Positions 1 to 7,631 are shown, numbered from the stretch's first letter. The stretch: 20,341 nt of DNA from M3007 sp041160955 (GCA_041160955.1 JBEAVK010000127.1:1-20341); one strand, 5' to 3'. Notes: generated by a model not told the origin, from the letters alone. Made by a program: numbers and translations.

Positions 1-184
1 TTCGGACGGCGATAATGGCCGCATTATAGGCAGTCAACAGATCATCGTCGTTGAGTTGTCGGTATTTACCTCGGCCGTCGCGCACCATATAAAAACATTG
101 CTCATACAAATGGCGAATGGCCTTTTCTTGTCCAAAGCCTCCTTGCTGAATGGCATCAATCAATTGATCATCAGTATAGGTCAT
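1..184 (-). CDS. ECF-type RNA polymerase sigma factor, N-terminal part (gene runs off the window)
   Basis: The reverse strand gives an open frame of 61 codons from an ATG at 184 to the window edge, starting MTYTDDQLIDAIQQGG. The run EKAIRHLYEQ, then a basic stretch, then LNDDDLLTAYNAAIIAVR, resembles the region-2 start of short sigma-70 family (ECF) factors common in Bacteroidota. The family recruits core RNA polymerase to promoters of envelope or stress genes. Only region 2 is visible, so the subgroup and target genes cannot be judged. The frame has no stop and is too short to appear as a long ORF. A TAnnTTTG box lies about 40 bases upstream. Assignment is from sequence resemblance only. Confidence 0.7.
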   Translation of the reverse strand, partial: MTYTDDQLIDAIQQGGFGQEKAIRHLYEQCFYMVRDGRGKYRQLNDDDLLTAYNAAIIAVR

Positions 185-225
185 AGTCACTAAAAAATCA
201 ACCTTTTAGTGCGAGGGTGATGAGG

Positions 226-233
226 CAAAGGTA
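226..233 (-). promoter_or_regulatory. Candidate -7 box of the sigma factor gene
   Basis: The reverse strand reads TACCTTTG, which fits the Bacteroidota -7 consensus TAnnTTTG, 42 bases upstream of the ATG at 184. No good -33 TTG was found at the usual 19-21 base spacing, so this is weak. Confidence 0.3.
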
Positions 234-450
234 ACAGAGTAGCGTTAATATTGCGTCGATCATGCAAATATTTTAATTTCCAGTATAATACTTTTGGGTT
301 AATACTTGATTTTAACAGCCCGCTCCCTTTTTCCATATTACACTAAAACTACCAAATCAGCCAACCCTAAAAGACATTCATCTAAAATAAACGATTATTT
401 AGCAGATATTTGTAAGGTTCAGCAAGTGAATGCCGTTCTTTGCCTTGTAT

Positions 451-520
451 AAGTACTTGGACACAATTAATTATCATTTTGAACTTGGTCTTTTCCGCAA
501 TTAATTATGTCCAAGTACTT
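451..520. repeat. Inverted repeat, 21-base arms, intergenic hairpin
   Basis: Arm 451-471 (starts AAGTACTTGGACACAATTAA) pairs with 500-520 with one mismatch, around a 28-base loop. The arm core (TTGGA-TA/CA-ATTAAT) resembles the arms of the hairpin at 4163-4215. An A-run follows the right arm at 521-527, so it could be a terminator for reverse-strand transcripts, but it lies upstream of both flanking genes. Its role is unknown. Confidence 0.6.
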
Positions 521-646
521 AAAAAAAGCGTAGGTATCGGGGTAATTCCCCACTTAAATGTCTTTAGTACAATAATACCCTAAATAACCACATACGCTAT
601 TCCGGCATTGTTCATTTTTAAACTATATAAACAAAAAAACAAAAAC

Positions 647-2218
647 ATGCACAGTAAATTACTTTGGCTCTTTGTGCCACTTGCTTTTTCGAGCCTCCAT
701 GCTCAAGCCCCCACTTGGGCCAATGAAGTTGCCCCCATTCTTTACGACCATTGTGTATCCTGTCACCGTGTAGGCGGTGTAGGCAATTTTGCGCTGGAAA
801 CTTGGACGGATGCGAAAAACAACGCCGATCAAGTGTTGGAATCCGTACAATCGCGTTATATGCCGCCTTGGCGCGCCAATCCGAGTTACCGTCATTTCAA
901 AGACGAAAACTATTTAAGCGATACTGAAATTCAGACGATTGAAGGCTGGGTAAATGGCGGCCAATTACCCGGTAATCTTGCAGAAGCACCAGCATTGCCC
1001 AATTTTCAAAATGGCAGCCAACTGACAAGTGTTGATATTCAATTGGTTACACCACAATTTACGGTTTTTCAAAATGAAGATATTTACCGCGCATTTGCCA
1101 TTCCAACAGGCGTTACCACGGATAAATTCTTTAACGAAATAGAGTTTTTGCCCGGTAATGATGCCATTATTCACCATATTGTGGTCTATACCGATAAAAC
1201 AAACGAACCCTTGCTGAAAGACCAAGCAGATCCTTTGCCCGGTTGGAGCACGAATGGTATGGTAGGCGGTATTACCCAAAATGCAGAACTAATTGCTGAA
1301 TGGACACCTGGCGGAACACCGATCAAAATGCCACCTAATTTCGGTTATCGAATTCCCAAAAATGGTTACTTTATTGTTGAAATTCACTTCGCTCCCAACC
1401 ATTTGAATCAAACAGATGAAGGCTCTATCATCAATTTTAAATTAACACCAAGTACGCCGCGCGAATTGTATTACGCCGTACTTACCTCAGCCGATTCTAC
1501 TTACGGATTGATCAATCCGCCATTTTTGATCCCTGCTAATACAATCCATACCCTTAAATCGGAATCTAAAGTGTCCAATTGGGTACCTGCACAGATTTCT
1601 GTTTTTACGCTGACACCACACGCCCACGTTTTTGGAAAATCGTTCAAAGCATTCGCTTACCGACCCGGCGCGCCCTTGGATACCATTCCGCTGATCGAAA
1701 TTCCTAAATGGGATTTTTACTGGCAAAGCACTTATACCTTGCGCAAACCTGTAAGACTAAAAACGACGCATATTTGTAGGGCGGAGGTCACTTATGATAA
1801 TACCGAAGCCAATCCAAACAATCCATTTTCACCCCCACAGGATGTAAAATGGGGCGAAAAAACAACCAATGAAATGTTGTTTTTATTTGCCACCATTGCC
1901 ATATATCAAAATGGCGATGAAAATATTATTTTGGACAGTACGCTACTGAGTTCCAATGCGCCCGAAATTTTAGCGCAAGATGACCAGTTTATTATCACAA
2001 ACCCAGTTTCAGAAGTACTGGATATCCGCGCCAAAACTGCGCTTTCGGGTATGTCAGATTTGATCATAACGGATATGGATGGTAAAATACAACGCCAATG
2101 GCGGGAGCAGGATTTGTCCCATAGCCGCACTTCTATTGCTGATTTGTCGGCGGGTATGTATGTGCTTCAAATCCGCCAAACCGGTAAATGGAGTAGTTTT
2201 AAAATATTGAAAATGTAG
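647..2218 (+). CDS. Secreted cytochrome c / type II copper monooxygenase-like protein with T9SS sorting domain
   Basis: The 523-residue protein is taken from ATG 647, because an in-frame TTG at 608 would place 13 basic residues before a clean signal peptide (residues 1-19, ending LHA). Heme site C36-V-S-C39-H40 and M72 in MPPW mark a cytochrome c-like domain (about 22-105). Residues about 130-430 carry the ligand pattern of the peptidylglycine/dopamine monooxygenase fold: H176-H177 (HHIVVY), H247 (VEIHF), H325-A-H327 and M410 (TTNEM), matching the two-copper set of that family. Residues about 448-523 form a type A T9SS sorting domain (ITNPVSEVLDIR ... LSAGMYVLQI), which implies export to the cell surface. 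The gene stands alone, with repeats downstream. The reaction is unknown; oxidation of a peptide or small substrate with heme electron delivery is an inference. Confidence 0.8.
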   Translation: MHSKLLWLFVPLAFSSLHAQAPTWANEVAPILYDHCVSCHRVGGVGNFALETWTDAKNNADQVLESVQSRYMPPWRANPSYRHFKDENYLSDTEIQTIEGWVNGGQLPGNLAEAPALPNFQNGSQLTSVDIQLVTPQFTVFQNEDIYRAFAIPTGVTTDKFFNEIEFLPGNDAIIHHIVVYTDKTNEPLLKDQADPLPGWSTNGMVGGITQNAELIAEWTPGGTPIKMPPNFGYRIPKNGYFIVEIHFAPNHLNQTDEGSIINFKLTPSTPRELYYAVLTSADSTYGLINPPFLIPANTIHTLKSESKVSNWVPAQISVFTLTPHAHVFGKSFKAFAYRPGAPLDTIPLIEIPKWDFYWQSTYTLRKPVRLKTTHICRAEVTYDNTEANPNNPFSPPQDVKWGEKTTNEMLFLFATIAIYQNGDENIILDSTLLSSNAPEILAQDDQFIITNPVSEVLDIRAKTALSGMSDLIITDMDGKIQRQWREQDLSHSRTSIADLSAGMYVLQIRQTGKWSSFKILKM

Positions 2219-2256
2219 GCGTAATTTCTACGTGACACTTGTTTGGGGAGAGCCAT

Positions 2257-2765
2257 TTGAGTGCGTGACAAAATCGGGGCATGATATTTTATTTATGCAA
2301 ACAATGGATTTCAACTAAATTGTCGGGATGACAGAAAAAGTCTAATATCGTCAGTTTAACGCAATGATTATACTTAACGTTTAGTCTTTTCAAATACTTA
2401 ACTATCTCTAATTGCCCCTTAAACGGAATTGGGCTATTGTCGGGGCGACTTTTTTTGTCACCCCGACAATTTTGCACTGATCTACTATTGAGCCAACTTT
2501 AAAATTTCGTTGGTGAACAGAGTAAAATCATTTGGCAAAATGGGGTATTTGATATAGGTAAACAATGGATCTCAACTAAATTGTCGGGGTGACAGAAAAA
2601 AGTCGCCCCGACAATACCCCAAATACAGTACTCCCACAAACTTGAAGGTCTCAATAATACTAATACTTAGGCGTAAAATACCTAAAATGACGATATTAGA
2701 CTTTTTCAATTACCCCGACAATTAAGCACTTATCTACATTTGAGTCAACTTTGAAATTTCATTTT
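2257..2765. repeat. Composite palindromic repeat block (TIR element relative plus internal hairpins)
   Basis: The block begins with a roughly 50-base sequence (GTGACAAAATC-GGGCATGAT-TTTATTT) that is also the terminal inverted repeat of the element at 16235-16641. It contains two modules in direct order, near 2300-2514 and 2562-2765, each opening AACAATGGAT and ending in a similar TTGAG-CAACTTT-AAATTTC stretch. Hairpins with ATTGTCGGGG arms lie at 2436-2470 (T7 loop) and 2580-2615, and single half-sites near 2319 and 2710. A 19-base sequence near 2335-2353 recurs inverted near 2690-2708. The last module touches the stop codon of the HxlR gene. A small reverse-strand frame inside (2289-2477) is repeat sequence, not a credible gene. 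No transposase is present, so this looks like a non-autonomous, degraded element. Confidence 0.7.
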
Positions 2766-3079
2766 TATTCCACCAAACCTTCCAACTGTCGAAAAATAGG
2801 GATGACCAAAATACCTTTTTCTGAAAGGACATATTCAATGTGCAATGGTTTTAATTGTACCACATTTTTGACCAACAAACCTGCTTCTTCCAATTCTTTT
2901 AACGCGACCGAGATAGATTGTTTATTGGCCTCTGGCAATTGTCGAAGGAGGCTATTGAACCGAACAGGCTGCTCTTGCGCCAATTGAAAAATTTGTGGTT
3001 TCCATTTGCCCGAAAGCATCTTCAATAACCCTTCAATTGGGCAACTTTCTGTTATTAATTCCTCTTTTTGAGTAGTCAT
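2765..3079 (-). CDS. HxlR-type winged-helix transcriptional regulator
   Basis: This is a 104-residue protein, the usual size for the HxlR (DUF24) family. Start ATG 3079 gives MTTQKEELITESCPIEGLL; the frame stays open upstream but that part overlaps the divergent gene and is not family-like. Family marks are the near-N-terminal Cys13, then LLKMLSGKWKPQIFQL, RFNSLLRQLPEANKQSISVALKELEEAGLL (recognition helix region) and a wing ending in EYVLSEKG. HxlR proteins bind DNA as dimers, and several respond to electrophiles or redox change through the N-terminal Cys. The divergent neighbour is a thiol-disulfide protein, which fits redox control. A near-perfect palindrome (3097-3118) lies 18 bases upstream of this start and is the likely operator. 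The 3' end abuts repeat DNA. Confidence 0.88.
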   Translation of the reverse strand: MTTQKEELITESCPIEGLLKMLSGKWKPQIFQLAQEQPVRFNSLLRQLPEANKQSISVALKELEEAGLLVKNVVQLKPLHIEYVLSEKGILVIPIFRQLEGLVE

Positions 3080-3092
3080 ATTTTTCTGACTT

Positions 3093-3124
3093 ATTGTGGG
3101 GTAAATATATTGTCCCCAACTTTG
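3093..3124 (+). promoter_or_regulatory. Candidate Bacteroidota promoter of the DsbA-like gene
   Basis: ATTG at 3093-3096 and CAACTTTG at 3117-3124 resemble the -33 (TTTG/TTG) and -7 (TAnnTTTG) elements, with a gap of exactly 20 bases. The gap is almost entirely the palindrome 3097-3118, so a bound regulator would block polymerase. The -7 box has one mismatch (C for T at its first base). Confidence 0.45.
3097..3118. promoter_or_regulatory. Palindromic operator candidate for the HxlR regulator
   Basis: A 22-base palindrome reads TGGGG-TA-AATATATT-GT-CCCCA; all bases pair symmetrically except the two in each TA/GT position. It sits between the divergent HxlR and DsbA-like genes, 17 bases before the regulator's start and 31 bases before the other gene. 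The size and position suit a dimeric winged-helix repressor that controls both genes. Binding is inferred. Confidence 0.6.
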
Positions 3125-3149
3125 TGCAAAATTAATTAAAATATCAACA

Positions 3150-4151
3150 ATGACTCGTATAAATTTACTCATACTCCTCTTGTTTTCAAACTGCTTGTTG
3201 AGTTGTGAAGCACAAACTAATGTAAAAAAAATGACAGATGCTGACCTTAAAAACCCAATGTTTTGTACACCAGAGCAAGGCGCATGTGCTATGCCAAACG
3301 CTGGCGGCGCACCAGCCAATACCAATACAATGGCTAAGACAAAACCTGTGCGTATTATTTATTTTACTGATCCAATCTGTTCTTCGTGTTGGGGCATTGA
3401 GCCACAATTGCGCAAGTTAAAACTCGAATACGCCGATTTTGTTGAAATAGAGTATCATATGGGCGGCCTTCTGCCATCGTGGGATATTTACAACAGTGGC
3501 GGTATTAGCAAACCATCCGATGTGGCGCACCACTGGGATGAAGTAAGTGTTTATTACGATATGCCAATTGATGGCGATGTTTGGCTGGAAGACCCACTGC
3601 CGTCTTCGTACCCACCTTCTATCGCTTTTAAAGCGGCTCAAAGACAGGATGGCACCAAGGCATTATTGTTTTTGCGAAAAATAAGAGAAATGGTTTTTCT
3701 CGAAAAGAAAAATATTACCAAATGGGAATACCTTTCTACTGCCGCAACTGCCGTTGGTTTAGATACTGCCACGCTTAAAAAAGACTATGATGCTACTGCA
3801 AAACAGGATTTTCAGGCAGATTTGGACTTGGGGAAAAAATTGGGTGTACGCGGTTTCCCAACCTTGTTTTTTACGGATTCAACAAATAATCGGCTTACCA
3901 TATATGGCACCAAACCTTATGCCTCTTTTGAAAATGCCATTCAAAGCCTTTGCCCTGATGCGGTAAAAAAAACAATAGATACCGATTGGCAGGATTTGTT
4001 TGCGCATTACCCAACACTGACGGCTAAAGAATTTTCTGTGTTATCCAATTTGCCACGGCCTGAAGCAGAAAAAGTATTGAATGATCTGTCCGAAAAGCAT
4101 TTATTGAACAAATTTGGGACAAAAAATGGGGCTATTTGGCGAAAAAAGTAG
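3150..4151 (+). CDS. DsbA/FrnE-like thiol-disulfide oxidoreductase, predicted lipoprotein
   Basis: The 333-residue protein has a short N-terminal hydrophobic segment ending in a lipobox-like CLLSC19, so it is likely a lipid-anchored envelope protein. The thioredoxin-fold domain begins near residue 66; RIIYFTDPICSSCWGIEP contains the redox pair C77-S-S-C80, and GVRGFPTLFF holds the cis-proline (P237). Helical insert residues lie about 105-225, as in the DsbA/FrnE (DSBA-like) family. Residues about 275-333 form a small extra C-terminal domain (DWQDLFAHYP ... IWRKK), winged-helix-like in pattern. An additional Cys pair (C39, C46) lies before the core domain. Internal methionines (M28, M61) would give a cytoplasmic form as related proteins may have; ATG 3150 is preferred because of the lipobox. 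It is divergent from the HxlR gene, so redox-responsive control is likely. Confidence 0.82.
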   Translation: MTRINLLILLLFSNCLLSCEAQTNVKKMTDADLKNPMFCTPEQGACAMPNAGGAPANTNTMAKTKPVRIIYFTDPICSSCWGIEPQLRKLKLEYADFVEIEYHMGGLLPSWDIYNSGGISKPSDVAHHWDEVSVYYDMPIDGDVWLEDPLPSSYPPSIAFKAAQRQDGTKALLFLRKIREMVFLEKKNITKWEYLSTAATAVGLDTATLKKDYDATAKQDFQADLDLGKKLGVRGFPTLFFTDSTNNRLTIYGTKPYASFENAIQSLCPDAVKKTIDTDWQDLFAHYPTLTAKEFSVLSNLPRPEAEKVLNDLSEKHLLNKFGTKNGAIWRKK

Positions 4152-4162
4152 TTTTATCAAGG

Positions 4163-4215
4163 TAAGCATTTGGATATAATTAACTGTTAACCAATTAATT
4201 ATATCCAAATACTTA
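4163..4215. repeat. Inverted repeat between convergent genes
   Basis: Arm 4163-4183 (TAAGCATTTGGATATAATTA...) pairs with 4195-4215 with one mismatch, around an 11-base loop. It lies between the ends of two convergent genes, where it could act as a two-way terminator, though no T-run follows. The loop region ACTGTTAACCAATTA resembles the loops of hairpins near 10426, 15962 and 16702. Confidence 0.65.
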
Positions 4216-4257
4216 ATAAAAATGAAACACCCTGATTCCGATTACAGCAACGAATAA

Positions 4258-6216
4258 CTATTCATACCCCAATCCGAACCCAAACCGATAGAGCGGATCT
4301 TTTGAATCATAAGGCATATCTTCTTTTTGTTGCAAAACGGCTTCCATCGAAGAAGGTAACTCAAACGGTAATTTCCCTTCGGGTTTGAATTTGCCAAAGA
4401 TCAAATCCAAAATAATATCATCCTGACTACTAAAATCGCCGATAACGGCCTTACTTTGGGCATTTATTTCTGGAAAAACGGCGGGTCTTTCCAAATTCAT
4501 CACCGTAATCGTTGGCTTTGATTCGATTAGTTTTAGCAATTCGGTCTTTTCTTTTTCTGGAAAATCAAGGCTACCTTGGTGGAATATCCGCTCCACGATA
4601 TACTTTGCTACCTCGGGGCGGTAAGGCGTGTTCAGTTTTAAAACAATAACGTCAGCCTCTTTTACACTGGTCGTTACATTGGAGTACGTTTTTATTGCTG
4701 CTGCATCAAAGCCTTGCAAATAGATTTTTGTTGCTGCTTTTAATGGGAGGATATTGTTGTCGTTTTTTAACAAAACCAAGGATCGGCGTTGTGATTCGCG
4801 GCCTTTTTCCATAAAACTTTCACTACCAACAATCGCCGCACCTTCCGTTTTCAAATAAGGATTATCAAAAAGCCCCATGCGGAATTTCTCTTTAAGTATT
4901 CTTTTTACTGAAATATTGATGCGATCTTCGCTGATCTGACCCGATTTTACTAAATCTACCACAACATCAGGAATGGCTTCACCGCCAAACATATCGCAGC
5001 CTGCATCTATTATTTTTGCCACTCGTTCTTTGATACTCAACTGCTCAACACCATGGGCAGAGGCTGGTTTTAGCAGGATGCCAAACGCCCCTTGGTCGGT
5101 TACCAAACCCCAATCGGTGCAGACGATACCATCAAAATGATATTTTTCCCGCAACAGTCCGGTGATGATTGCTTTGTTGTAACCAAAACCCACATCTTCG
5201 TTGGTTTGGCCTACTGGAATACCATAATAAGGCATAACTTGAGCGGCATGGGCCGGAAATGCTCCTTTTTCAAACGGAATGAGGTGGTAATTGAAGTTAT
5301 TACCCGGATAAGCTTGTTTGCCAGGTGGGAAATGTGCATCCATACCATCTTTTTGTGGGCCACCGCCAGAAAAGTGCTTGACCATACATTCTACACTTTG
5401 CGACGTGATGCTGTCACCTTGGAAACCAAGGATATAGGCTTTGGTCATTTTGGCTGATAGTTCAGCGTCTTCGCCAAACGTACCATTGATGCGCCCCCAA
5501 CGCGGTTCAGTGGCCAAATCTGCCATGGGCGACAACGAAAGCCGAAAACCAAGAGCGGTATATTCCTGCCGTGCCATATCGCCAAATGTACGCGTAAGTA
5601 CGGTATCTCCAATAGCAGCAAGACCCAGAGGCGAGCACCATTTGGAAAAATAAGGCGTGAAAATACTGGCACCTGGCGCATTGGGTACGCCGTGTCGTGG
5701 GTCAGTAGCGATCGTGACCGGAATACCCAAACGGGTGCGTTCTGCTAATTTTTGGATATTATTGTTCCAAGCAATCATGGCCTCTGGTGCGAGCGACTGC
5801 AAGGTATTGAAATGGTTCATTTTCTTACGGGCCACCATAGATGCGTTGGACTCAAATGCCATCGACATGGGGTTCGTAACAGCACTCACATTGCATAACG
5901 CGCCGTCGTTGTTCATCGCGGTCATGGTGATAAACATAAGCCCTGCCTTTTCTTCAAGGTTCATTTGGCTGGTCAAGTCATTTATTCGGTCGTTGAGCGG
6001 TGCTTTGGAATCTTCGTAAATATCCAATTTCCCGTTTTTATTCAAATCCCGGAACGTATGGCTGTCAACAGTAATCGTGGGTGCTTCATTGCCCACCAAA
6101 GCCATATCACGAGTAGCAGCCATGGAAGATTTGATGTAAATATAGAGCAAAGCCAACACGAGGATAAGCAATAATGTACCGATAGTATAAGCGAAAAATT
6201 TAAAAAACCTCTTCAT
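4258..6216 (-). CDS. Glycoside hydrolase family 3 enzyme, membrane-anchored
   Basis: The 652-residue protein starts at ATG 6216, followed by a basic tip and one membrane segment (about residues 7-29) that probably anchors it facing the periplasm. An EF-hand-like DLNKNGKLDIYED (57-69) precedes the GH3 N-terminal barrel, as in many Bacteroidota GH3 enzymes. Barrel motifs are IATDPRHGVP (169-178), EPRWGRINGTFGED (237-250), KHFSGGG (280-286) and GIVCTDWG (363-370), with D368 the expected catalytic nucleophile. The GH3 C-terminal domain follows (about 465-652: RRSLVLLKNDNNILPL ... YRFGFGLGYE). No fibronectin-like tail is present. The family removes beta-linked glucose or related sugars from oligosaccharides; the substrate is not readable here. 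A perfect palindrome upstream suggests sugar-responsive control. The gene ends in a convergent arrangement with the DsbA-like gene. Confidence 0.9.
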   Translation of the reverse strand: MKRFFKFFAYTIGTLLLILVLALLYIYIKSSMAATRDMALVGNEAPTITVDSHTFRDLNKNGKLDIYEDSKAPLNDRINDLTSQMNLEEKAGLMFITMTAMNNDGALCNVSAVTNPMSMAFESNASMVARKKMNHFNTLQSLAPEAMIAWNNNIQKLAERTRLGIPVTIATDPRHGVPNAPGASIFTPYFSKWCSPLGLAAIGDTVLTRTFGDMARQEYTALGFRLSLSPMADLATEPRWGRINGTFGEDAELSAKMTKAYILGFQGDSITSQSVECMVKHFSGGGPQKDGMDAHFPPGKQAYPGNNFNYHLIPFEKGAFPAHAAQVMPYYGIPVGQTNEDVGFGYNKAIITGLLREKYHFDGIVCTDWGLVTDQGAFGILLKPASAHGVEQLSIKERVAKIIDAGCDMFGGEAIPDVVVDLVKSGQISEDRINISVKRILKEKFRMGLFDNPYLKTEGAAIVGSESFMEKGRESQRRSLVLLKNDNNILPLKAATKIYLQGFDAAAIKTYSNVTTSVKEADVIVLKLNTPYRPEVAKYIVERIFHQGSLDFPEKEKTELLKLIESKPTITVMNLERPAVFPEINAQSKAVIGDFSSQDDIILDLIFGKFKPEGKLPFELPSSMEAVLQQKEDMPYDSKDPLYRFGFGLGYE

Positions 6217-6257
6217 TTAAAATGAGTTATGATAAGTCTTGTTATGAATTGTAATGG

Positions 6258-6288
6258 CAAAGATAGAAAAAAGTAAAACTGTTTTACT
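6258..6288 (-). promoter_or_regulatory. Candidate -7 box and 17-bp operator palindrome upstream of the GH3 gene
   Basis: On the reverse strand TATCTTTG (6258-6265) fits TAnnTTTG and lies 41 bases before the GH3 start. Just upstream, 6272-6288 reads AGTAAAAC-T-GTTTTACT, a perfect palindrome with 8-base arms and one central base. A reverse-strand TTG at 6289-6291 could be the -33 element, with a slightly long 23-base gap. The palindrome resembles operators of LacI-type sugar regulators in shape; which protein binds it is unknown. Confidence 0.45.
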
Positions 6289-6330
6289 CAAGGAAAGATA
6301 TTTTACAGTGTATTCAATATGGATGCAAAT

Positions 6331-6525
6331 TTTGTAACTATCAAGTCGCCGCCCAAATTCCCATAGGGAATGTATATTTATAGGGTGGAATGAAAAACCG
6401 ACCCAAATCCCGTTGGGATTGCATGTTATTTTATACGCTTTTTACATAAAATCCCTACGGGATTTGGGCAAATGCGCTATTCAGCCTATAAACATATATT
6501 CCCTACGGGAATTTTAAATACTGGA
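6331..6525. repeat. Cloverleaf-like palindromic repeat, copy 1
   Basis: Outer arms 6355-6384 and 6485-6514 are 30-base inverted repeats (27 of 30 match). Inner arms 6402-6420 and 6450-6468 are 19-base inverted repeats (18 of 19 match). Each arm itself contains a small palindrome around CCC(A/G)TAGGG or CCCTACGGG. A close copy lies at 18042-18225 and degraded ones at 9801-9935 and 10231-10335. It fills the gap between the GH3 and AraC-type genes; no coding frame is present. The design fits a REP- or MITE-like non-autonomous element. Confidence 0.8.
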
Positions 6526-6606
6526 TATTTTACAAATTTTATACCGATATTTACTAGTTTTCACATGTAAACATATGGCATTTTGCACGATTTTCAGGCA
6601 CAAAAC

Positions 6607-7563
6607 CTACATATTAGTCCCAGTCAGTCTTTTAAAAAGACTTGGTGTCATGCCTTCTGCTTTTTTGAAGCGTAATGTGAAGTAAGCAAGGTTATTAAAA
6701 CCGGAGCGGTAACATACATCGGAGACGCTAATAGAAGGTTCGAGCAGCAGTTTTTTTGCGCATTTAATACGTTCGCGGATGATAAAATCGGCGGGAGAGA
6801 TGCCTAATTCGCGTTTAAAACTACGGAAAAAATGTGGTTCACTCATGCAAGCCATCGTCGCTAATTTACGGATACAAAGGTTTTCGGCGAGGTTGATACG
6901 GATATACTGAATAACAAAGGCAAAGCGATTAGAACTTTGGAGGTGTTCCGTGTTTTCGGTTAACAGCGTATAAGCCTGGGTTTGCAGCAATCGAATGAGC
7001 AATTCCTGCACCGTTATATCTGCGAGTTCGTCTTTGATAAAGTGGTTTGTTTCGATAGGAATACTGATCAGGCGGTTGATTGCATTGGTCAGTTCATCGC
7101 TATTATGGATGTGAAACTGATTTTGATCCATGCGCCAATCGCCGTTGTCTTCTATACGCTGGTAATGTTCATTGAGGCGTGCAATGGTATCCTGAATTTT
7201 TTTCTTGTCAATTTCGAGGGCAACACATTGGGTAGGCGTATTGAAGGAGGCTAATGGAAAATCAATCACCATTGGCGCACCTTCGGGCAATACGACGGAT
7301 TCGCCGGGGAGGTAATCGAACGGGGTCGCATCGGAGAGGTGCATTACTTTTTTGCCCCGAAGCATAGTGGTAAAAACCGGGCTTTGAAACTTCAAATATA
7401 CCTGCTCCGCCGACTGATTGGTCTCGAAAATATTGAGTTCACAGTTTTTAAAATTATAAACAGTTCGGTTTTCAACCAAAGTTTTTAGGTCGCGCTCAGG
7501 TGTGAGCGTGAAGGGGATTAGTTGAGTTTTACCAACATTGAAATTTGATTTTATACCATTCAT
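6607..7563 (-). CDS. AraC-family transcriptional regulator
   Basis: The 318-residue protein starts at ATG 7563. The C-terminal third holds the two helix-turn-helix units of AraC/XylS proteins: helix 1 region LCIRKLATMACMSEPHFFRSF (about 229-249) and helix 2 region ISVSDVCYRSGFNNLAYFTLRF (about 278-299), followed by the family signature GMTPSLFKR (304-312). The N-terminal part (about 20-130) is a cupin-like sensing region with the run YLPGESVVLPEG (84-95). It is divergent from an aldehyde dehydrogenase-DUF779 pair with a 238-base gap, the usual setting for a local activator that senses an aldehyde or alcohol. That role is inferred from context. Confidence 0.9.
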   Translation of the reverse strand: MNGIKSNFNVGKTQLIPFTLTPERDLKTLVENRTVYNFKNCELNIFETNQSAEQVYLKFQSPVFTTMLRGKKVMHLSDATPFDYLPGESVVLPEGAPMVIDFPLASFNTPTQCVALEIDKKKIQDTIARLNEHYQRIEDNGDWRMDQNQFHIHNSDELTNAINRLISIPIETNHFIKDELADITVQELLIRLLQTQAYTLLTENTEHLQSSNRFAFVIQYIRINLAENLCIRKLATMACMSEPHFFRSFKRELGISPADFIIRERIKCAKKLLLEPSISVSDVCYRSGFNNLAYFTLRFKKAEGMTPSLFKRLTGTNM

Positions 7564-7631
7564 CTCTTCAAAAATTGCATTGATGGATATTTACGGAATG
7601 CTAAGTATGAATCATTTAGGCATTGAACACA

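Larger units (their letters stand above)
185..646. other. Intergenic stretch without a recognisable gene
   Basis: Between the divergent sigma factor and cytochrome c/monooxygenase genes there is no coding frame that looks real. It is AT-rich and holds the candidate sigma gene promoter near 226 and the inverted repeat at 451-520. Nothing else was recognised. Confidence 0.6.

Noticed and set aside
608..646. TTG 608 as the start of the cytochrome c/monooxygenase gene
   Set aside because: It would put a lysine-rich 13-residue extension before a normal signal peptide that begins at ATG 647.
2289..2477. Small reverse-strand frame as a gene
   Set aside because: It lies wholly in the hairpin-bearing repeat block and shows no protein-like character.
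2436..2615. GTCGGGG hairpins as plain intrinsic terminators of the upstream gene
   Set aside because: The T-run is in the loop of one hairpin rather than after the stem, and the same hairpins recur inside the element at 16235-16641, so they belong to the repeat.
5092..6174. Forward-strand frames opposite the GH3 gene
   Set aside because: They are antisense to a well-supported enzyme gene and have no family features.
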